This document shows, one piece after another, positions 1 through 8,534 of a DNA stretch of 26,226 nucleotides; the stretch's first letter is position 1; each line of letters opens with the position of its first letter. Where the stretch lies: contig NW_019773563.1 in the NCBI RefSeq assembly GCF_001039355.2, positions 1-26,226 on the forward strand. Reading direction: 5' to 3'. The notes under the pieces were generated by a model, which saw nothing but the letters and a program-made list of their open reading frames with translations, ran no database searches and was not told where the DNA came from. This stretch comes from Lingula anatina. Its lineage: Eukaryota; Brachiopoda; Lingulata; Lingulida; Lingulidae. Both the position numbers and the translations under genes were made by a program.

Positions 1-13
1 TTTTTTTTAATTC

Positions 14-94
<81 letters not shown>

Positions 95-1289
95 TATGAA
101 TGATTATTTTGAAAATCTCTATATATTGGCAACAGCGCAAGTTTGGATGTAAAGCCAAAATGTAATATGTGCTTGCACTGCTTTTCTGTACAGTTATGTA
201 TTTATGTCCTTCCAAGATTTGTTATGATTTGTATGTAAGTTTGTTATCAGTAGTAGTAGTAGAAGCAATATAAGACTTAGACTGTAGACATGTTATCTCA
301 AAACACAGAAATATTATTGGCGTTTGCACAGGGATGTCCTAAAGTATCATACCATCTACACGTACATACATTAATACATTAATACATTAATACCTTATAC
401 ATTAATACCTAACAGAGTTGGTTTTTCAGATAGTTGAGATATATTTCAAACATTTTTGTATGGCATATACACATGTATCTATCAGATCAATGGAATTTTT
501 AATTTTGATAGCAGATTTATTTATGCCTTGTTCTCTGTTGTACATGTATTTTGCCTTCAACCATCGAGCCTGTAGGTTGGGATATATGTTAGCGTTTGTT
601 TGTCTGTTTAGAAGTCTTAGAAACAGTTCAGTGATCACAATGCAATGTTGATTAATATATAACAAGAGGTAGATATCTTTAAAGACAAAATCTGAATGGT
701 GGCGGCAAATTGCTTTACTTCAAAAACCACTTATACTTGAACATAAAAGTTGCATGTTGCGCTCAATATTAATTGATAATCGGTATAGCATCAAAGCACT
801 TTGTCTCAAAGATGTGGAGAAGAAAAAATGATACAACATCTTGCAGTTTTGTTTACACTAACTATTATTGAATTAATTACTTTTTCAGCTATTAGTTACG
901 TGGTATGCTCTAAGGACCAATGTATAAACATATTTTCTTTTTGCAGTAATCCCTGTTATATAAAGTTATGGCCCGATATCTTTGTGCTAAAGTGAATAGT
1001 TGATTAAATAAAACGTTAATTTTAATACAATGCCTTGTATTGATTGTGTTATAATTGTATGACCATAGGAAGCGCCGGTGTAAAGTGACAGAGAGTCGCC
1101 CATAATAGAGTCTGCTCCCCTATCATTTGTACAGGTAAGCCTCGCCCTAGAGATTGACCCACTTAGGTCAGGCTAACCCTAACCATTACAACTAAATGGA
1201 AGGCATACTTTGTGTCACGCGGACCCTCAGTTTCGTTACACCGCGGACCACGGCTTTACCTTCTAACTGCTGAACGGAGGAATGACGCT
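1..1289. other. AT-rich sequence without a gene
   Basis: Begins with a poly-T tract (18-93). Holds a short ATTAATAC tandem repeat near 365-405 and several short ORFs on both strands that show no domain or codon pattern. I see no supported gene. Around 1075-1200 a stretch with CCCCTATCATTTGTACAGG vaguely resembles the middle of the MITE-like family. Confidence 0.6.
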
Positions 1290-1307
1290 CCCCCCCCCCC
1301 CCCCCCN
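1290..1307. other. Poly-C run ending in an N
   Basis: 17 C followed by a single N, exactly where homology with the second flank begins. Likely an assembly joint. Confidence 0.75.
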
Positions 1308-1480
1308 TTGGTTTTAAATTGGCAAAGAAACGTTATCAATTCCATTGAAACAGTTGAAATGTTAGTTGCTGTTCCCTTCATTCGAATAGTCCGTTTGTGA
1401 CTTGAGTCGTATATATGATTTTGACGACTTGTGTGACGTGAACTCAGAAATCTGGTCGGAAGATAACGCGTTTCCAGGTG

Positions 1481-1645
1481 TGACAGACATGACAGTCCGC
1501 TAGGAACCGTAGTCCGTTCCCCAATACTTTGTACAGGTGACATTCGTCTCATATGCTGACCCCAATACTCCAACTAACACTAATCTGCACTAAGCATATG
1601 GGAACCGGGCGTCCGGATCCATTCCTAGAACTACCATTCCTGTCA
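1481..1645. mobile_element. MITE-like element with TGACAGGAATNGTAG termini
   Basis: 165-bp unit starting TGACAGACATGACAGTCCGC and ending ACTACCATTCCTGTCA. The ends are imperfect inverted repeats of each other. The same family occurs at 13471-13630 and 14221-14374. It is too short to encode a transposase. Confidence 0.65.
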
Positions 1646-2253
1646 CAGAAAAATTAGTTTCACCAAATGTGATTAGTATACTTCTCTTATTTTATGTACA
1701 GTTTGAAGAAACAAAACCTTTTTTGTTTCCGGAATAGCTCTACGTAAATTATCAAAGTCCTCTTAACCTTTTTGGTCATATCTAAAAACTCGCTAATCAG
1801 GTAAAGTTTCCGGTGACAGACAGAACATTTCATGTCTTCATTAATTCAAACACGTCATGGCGCAAATGAAGATGTAATTGGACTCCGGTTTCCGAGCAAA
1901 AATCTATATCACTAATTTTCCGCACAGGGGAACTGTGAATTTGCACAATCATTTGTTATTTTGAAATGCTAAACGAGTTTAATGCCCTTGGGGGAGAAAT
2001 GACTTCTTGTGATTTGATAGTTGAAAGGTCTGGAGAGTTACAGGGGTAGCGAGTGTAATGATTGAGCAGTCATTCAAGCTGTAATGATTTTTTCGGTGGT
2101 GATTATAACAGAAGTAGGCTACTTTTGTTCTTTCTTTGTGGTCTGCATTAGAATCCAAAACAAAACCGCGTTTGTCTTTATTATGACCTAAAGGTCTGTA
2201 TGACGAGAATGCAACCAAATGATTGTCATAGGCTTGTTGTCAGAAGACCGGTG

Positions 2254-2290
2254 TGGCAGGAATGGTTGTCTGCTAGGCACCGTAATCAAC
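2254..2290. mobile_element. Left-end remnant of the MITE-like element
   Basis: TGGCAGGAATGGTTGTCTGC then AGGCACCGTAATC matches the left end at 14221. The sequence then jumps to what is 15272 onward in the second flank, so a deletion in this copy removed the rest of the element and about 1 kb beyond. Confidence 0.55.
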
Positions 2291-2827
2291 AGACACGATT
2301 AATGTGTATTTTTTGTTAACTTATGATGTCAGTCCAAAGGAACGAAAAACAACCATAGAATTTTAAGATTAAAATAGATTTACAGTTTACGTGTTGTGTA
2401 TGTACAGCCCACTACTCATACGAACTACCGACCGATATACGGAAAAATATACCGAACAAAAACTTCAAAATCTGTCTCACTGGATAGATACCTAACATAA
2501 AGCATACAATGTTTAATATAATGCATGGAAGCCTAACTTGTGTGTGGAATGTTTAGAAGACACTGAAACACTTGGACATGTTTTAAATTACTACGTGTTC
2601 GTATTAGATAAGTGAGTAATATCAGTTCTAACTGCTCTCAGAATTAAAGCGGCGTCACTCACAATTAAAGCGGAGACACTTGAAACCAACGTGGATCTTT
2701 TTGCCCACAGAAAAATTACATGTAAGTGCCATTTCCACACAAAATTCTATTGTACTATGCAAGTGTCATGTGATGCCGTATTCTTGTAAACCATGACAAA
2801 AACACTTGTGACGTAGACTTAGTGATA

Positions 2828-3391
2828 TGACGTCACGGAACCAGAAAACCAGGAACAGTGTTGAGTAACCATCTATTTATGACGTCATGAAAGCAAGCAT
2901 GTTCTGTTATCTCCAAAATGTTGACACTCGGAATGTATGTTCAATTACTGCTTCAGGATATTTTCTCACATAATACTGCATGCGTGGGTTGGTATCTAAT
3001 AAAGCATAAACAACTTCTAGCCGACATCATCAATTAACGTTCTCGTATGCCGCATTGACATTCCCGCCCTTAAAGATAAAAAGAAATTGAAAGTAAGTTT
3101 TGTTTTATGGGATTATGCAGTGCTCCAACATATTAAAAATAATTAAACATAGGCATGGCATAAGGGACACGTTACACTTATATTGTATAATTTACATTTA
3201 TACAACTTGCTTAAAACTTGAAAAAATGTCACAACAAATTGTACTTACATAAATCTTTAAGCATTGTTTTTATAATAACTTTTATCCTTTACATTTAATA
3301 TAATCATTGTTATTTTAAAACAGAACACAGAGATCAATTTACTCTGACGTTAGTTCTGACGTCAAACAAGATCCCAAAGACCGTGACGTCA
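2828..3391. promoter_or_regulatory. Cluster of four CRE palindromes (TGACGTCA), copy A flank
   Basis: Perfect TGACGTCA at 2828-2835, 2880-2887, 3357-3364 and 3384-3391. This is the consensus site for CREB/ATF bZIP factors. All four are present at matching places in the other flank. Confidence 0.55.
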
Positions 3392-3524
3392 CGTCCATGT
3401 GTACTGTGTCTGAACATATGGACACATATAAAATCAACAAGACCATGTTTCCTTTAGAAATCTTGTATGATAATCAACCCCCCCCCCCTCCACTGCCACG
3501 GCGACACAAGAGGATAACACTTAC

Positions 3525-3668
3525 AAATAATTCTTTTGCGTTGCGCGTTGTCAAGTACATCTCCTCGTGGTAAGGATCCACCACGAAGGCCGGATCGTAC
3601 GTCACTAGGTGGCGATGTGTCACGAGAGAAGGACCCCAATCCCGCTGAGGACGAATGAAAGTTTTGTC
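3525..3668 (-). CDS. Copy A exon 15: C-terminal tail
   Basis: Encodes [20 protein letters not shown] then [19 protein letters not shown] and [11 protein letters not shown]-x-D-W-G-P is the conserved post-TM12 motif of glycine transporters. Acceptor CTGCAG. The exon ends at a consensus donor (GTAAGTG). If read through, the frame would continue about 28 codons to a TGA. The true terminal exon was not identified. Absent from copy B. Confidence 0.88.
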
Positions 3669-6600
3669 CTGCAGAAATATATGTAAAAATATGCACTTAA
3701 ATTAATTGAAGTTGGATGAAGGGAACAACGGGGGGCTAAGGAAAATTTTCGTGTGAAAAAGCTAAGACAGTATCGCTTTAATTTTTCAACATCGTAGGTT
3801 TAGCAGATAATAATAAACATGTACAAGCGATAACGTTTTAATTGGCGATGTGAGTTGTAAATGCTGGCAATGATTTCCGATAATAATCAGTCCGTATTGA
3901 AAACAAAAAAAAAAAAAACAAATGCTTACTTTTGGTCTCACAATAAGACAATAGATTCCATATAACACCGGATATATGATGATCGGTCCAACAATTGCAA
4001 ACCGGACCAGCCACTGTAAAACTTCACCGAAGTAACTAGGGTTTGGTTTGTACAAAATCCACGAAACCACGGTCACCACCTAAAGAAGACAATAGCAAAA
4101 ATGGTAAAAATATCCTTTACAGTTAAACTTTGGAAAAAAAGTTGGAGAGAGGGTCATTAAATTGATCTGATTTTTTATGAAAGCATTTTTAATCTATAAG
4201 AGTGCATGTTATTTTATGATCACTTATATTGTAATTCACTTATTATGAAAAATTTAAATAAATATCAAGAAGACTAAGATTTATCTGTGCGTCGCAATGC
4301 CATTTTCTTAACGAGTGATCCATCTTTACGATCACATTGATTTATGAACGAGGCTTACTCCAAGAAGTCCAGGTGCTATGATCATCCAGCAAAGTGTCCA
4401 CCAGGGGGCAGTTATCTTCAAGAGAGGACTGTCTGCCAGCATAATTTTCATGTCCTCGATGGCGCGCAAAACTGGAAAATGGAGCATGTAAAGAAGCCAA
4501 TAATTTTTAATTTACCATCTGCGTTTTCATCATGAATTGTGGTACGTGTATGGACACAAATATAATTCTTACACACTCGGGGCAGTGAACGTACTAAAAA
4601 GCTTGATTGACCACGTTCTTCTTTATACATTTAAGAAATTAATGCATAAAGGTTTTTTCCAGTAAACATATATTATATACTTATGACACACACACACACA
4701 CACACATTGTTTCGGTACTTACATATGACTTTGTACCTCGGGTAGGCCCCGTATACCCATGCCACTGCTATCAACTCAGTCAGTCCAAGAATGACCATTG
4801 GCCATCCATTGATGGCGCTGTCCACATAGTCCAGCAAATGCAAGCCACCCTGAAGATGAAGTTTCATATGATAGACGGTCTACACGAAAGAGTTTATGAT
4901 CTTGCTTTCGATATTATTTCCTTAATTTTTAAAGTCAACTTAACGATGTCATTCATTCATTTTATTGTCAGATCACGTTTTTTATTTCGGCTGTCAACTT
5001 AAACTTCCGATACCAGATGGCTTCAAAGGAAATTCTTGTTCGAAATTTTGAATATCGACACTTACTGTGAGGGGAAGAAAGACTACATGTTTTAAACGTA
5101 CATTTGATTCTTAGGTGTGCATCAATGCCACAAGCCATTTTTTTTGTTTTAGAACAGATTTGCTCCACCCCCCCATTGTCTTTAACACAGCTAAGCAACT
5201 ACAAATATCATCTGGATCATTATGCCTAATATCTGAGCCAACCTTTTTAGTATTTATATATGTTTTACAATGTAGCTGGTGTCTTACAGTAATTACAGTA
5301 GCTATTTCTATAAATAACAGTTACAATGCATGTCAAATTTGGCGGTGCATGTGTCCCCTGTAGACACTTCGGTAGTTGTATTAAATCCCTTAGCAAAATT
5401 ATTTCAAAATATCAGGCATGCAGCAAATTTGCTGCAATATTGCGGCAAACTACAATTCCTTCATGCAAATTTGCAGCAGATGTGTTGTAATATGACTGCA
5501 AATTAGCAACAATAATATGTCCTTCCAAACTCCCGCAAACTCGTTGCAATATTTTCGCAATATTGCTGCAAAATTTTAATTTTTTTAAGGGATAACATCT
5601 ATGCATTGGGGACTTTCAGGAGTGGATACTGTCTGCTTTGAGAGGCAATAGTTGATCTGATAATGAAATAACAATGAAAACCTTTATCAGCGACCTTGAC
5701 ATCATAACGACCTTGGCCTTCACTTACCTTGGCACACATAGGAAGACCAAGTCCAAAGAGAACTAAGCAAACAGCCAGATGAACCCAGACCTTGTGTTTA
5801 CGTACTTTGGGAAATGCATCTAACAAACCAGTGAAGACTGTTTCTAACAGGGTGAACTGAAATGGCCAGGGGTAGACATAAAATTTGTGAGAGCAAATAG
5901 GATTAAACATACACAATTATATAGCTATAGTAGTCGTGTGCTGAACTAAATTCTGAGAATGGGCTGTTAAAAAGTCGACTTTTATTCTCAATATACATGA
6001 GTTAAAGATGGCGATGAAATCGACATTTTAATAAATTGACGTCAAAATATTTTCAATCGACCAAATTTATAATGAACAATCAACTAGAGGCTTAATATAC
6101 TACATGTATATGACCATTCAAAACTACCTGACTGTCCAAGCCAAGTGTAATTAGCATGAAGAACAACAGAATGGACCACAGGGGCGAAACAGGAATGGTA
6201 GCCACTGCTGACGGCCAAATGACGAACGCCAAACTCGGTCCTCCTTTTGCAACGTGACCGATGTCTACTCCTTGCAGCTCTGCCATGTAGCCCACGTAAG
6301 AAAACACCACGAAACCCGCAAAGACGCTTGTCAGGCAGTTTCCAATCGAAACGGCGATGGCGTCCCTAAAAACAGTCGTAACTGAGAGGAGAATTCAAGT
6401 TCTATTCATCCCAGGAAAGGTTTAAGAAGCAATGGGGCTAACCACGAATATAAAGAAATTGTATTTTAATTTTACAGGACGAAAGAAACACAGTGATTCT
6501 AAACCAAATTACCAAATTTGTACGTTTCGTTCGTCACGTTTACATGAGAAGTCTTATTCCGGCTGCTATCTTAAGAAAAAATGTAACTAAAATTATCTAT

Positions 6601-8489
6601 GAAGGTAAATGGACACTCTGGAATCAACTAACCTCAGGCAGTTATTGTGGAACTTATTATAGCTAGAGAGTGCGTGAAGTCCACCAAGAGATGCTCCCAG
6701 GGAGAAAAATATCTGCGTAATGGCATCTAACCATACCTAAAACGAAAGACGTTACCAACCATACCGGTAGATGTTTAGATAGATACATTAGTGTTATTAA
6801 TTGAATTACCGTTTAATTTTTACTTAATCTCTTCTCTAATCGTAGACTTATCGGAAATAACATTTCAGTTAGCACAGTTAATTTCAACAATAAATAAATA
6901 AACAAATAAAAAAAATAATAATAAATGAATAAACAAACTAGAGGATCAGAGAGTAAACAAAAGTTCTCAATGTTTTTCAGAAAATTACAATTTGTAACAA
7001 AATCATGGGGAAAAGTAAAAGGTTAAATCCAATGTTGCAGTAAGATTATGAATATAGGACTTCCCATCTTAGTTCAATAGTAACTATAAGAGCTTGGAAA
7101 TTTGCAGAGTGTGGTTCATGGTAAAAAGTATGTCAAAAGCCAAATTCAAGGTCACAGGAAGACTTTAATATACGGGTTCCTACTTACTTCAGGATCCTTT
7201 AGTTTACTGACGTCTGCCTTGGCGATGTACCATTCCACGCCGCTACGAGAGCCTGGCAGCATAGTGCCGCGAATCAACAGTATTAACAACACCACATATG
7301 GGAATATGGCTGTGAAATATACAACCTGCAAGAAAAAAGTAACAACTTATCTTTAAGTATATGATTAGGTTTACCTTTCCTATTCTTTATCTATTTTTTA
7401 TTTATTAATTTACTTTTATTTTTTGCTTTACTGGTTAGGCTCTTGATTGATCATAAACAAAAAATCACAGGAACTTTACTGAGTAGGTTGGAAAATCATG
7501 TAGTTTACAAAAGATGAAAATAGTTTATAATGATAAATAAAATGGATAAGCGTGCTTGTGAATTTCCTTTCACAGAGTAAAATGAAGCAGTTACCTTTCC
7601 TGATGATTTCACACTTCTGAACAAACAGAAGAAGTCGATAATCCAGGCAAGAAGGAGACACAGACTGAGCTGCCAGCTAATACCGGTCAGGTCGCTGAAT
7701 GTATCCAAGCCCGTCCCCACTCGAAGCACCGTGTTACTGAATAAGAAACCAAGAAAAAACAACAACTTAACAAATCCTTCAAGCTTAAAAGCGATTCTTA
7801 GTAATGCAGTATTAAAAATGTCATGAATAAAAGAAAAGAAAAGAAAAAAAGAGAAATAAAACGATGTATGCCCACCAACAAATATGTTTATCTCGTAAAA
7901 TTTACTTTGTAGAAAAGGATACCGAAAAAAGTGCTTTTTTGAATCTTTTACATAACGAAAAAAATACGGTGATTGATTCGAATCAATTGATTAATAAATA
8001 AATTGATCAGATGCAAACGGTACGACTCTCACTGATTTCACTTAAATCTTACAAGAAATACTCCTCCGCGGCTGAAGATCGTGTAATATTGTACTGTTTC
8101 AGCAATGTGTCGTTATAGACCCCCAGCAGAGTACCGTTGGCGTTGTAACACGTGCCATTGGGGTAAGCTACTTCCTGGAGAGTTGCGTTACAGCCTGAGA
8201 TGTCTGGAAGCTTGGTGATACACGCTGGAATAGAAAAAAACGCTTACTTTCGCAATTATTGCGTCTTGGGTATTATTGGAGGCATTTATTCCATGACTGT
8301 TTTAAGTTATATAAATCAATTATTAAAGTAAAGCATTTGTCATTAAGCATAGTAATAAGTTGACGTACCGGAGAAAATAATGAACAATTTAAATATACGT
8401 CTTCTCTATCGTCAAAAGCAGCTTGAATTTGACAAGGATGAACTATTGACAGTTCCCTAAAATTAGCAGACGGCAAATGTCCGCCATAC

Positions 8490-8534
<45 letters not shown>

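Larger units (their letters stand above)
1308..3454. repeat. 3' flank of copy A, duplicated at 13302-16433
   Basis: Non-coding block downstream of copy A. It aligns over nearly its whole length to 13302-16433 at high identity with small indels. The second copy holds about 1 kb more (roughly 14256-15271). It contains an inverted-repeat element at 1481-1645, four TGACGTCA sites, and no convincing ORF. Homology starts directly after the poly-C/N at 1290-1307. Confidence 0.88.

Noticed and set aside
12-215. 67-residue ORF ending in a long poly-Lys run
   Set aside because: It is a translation of the poly-T tract at 18-93 and not a gene.
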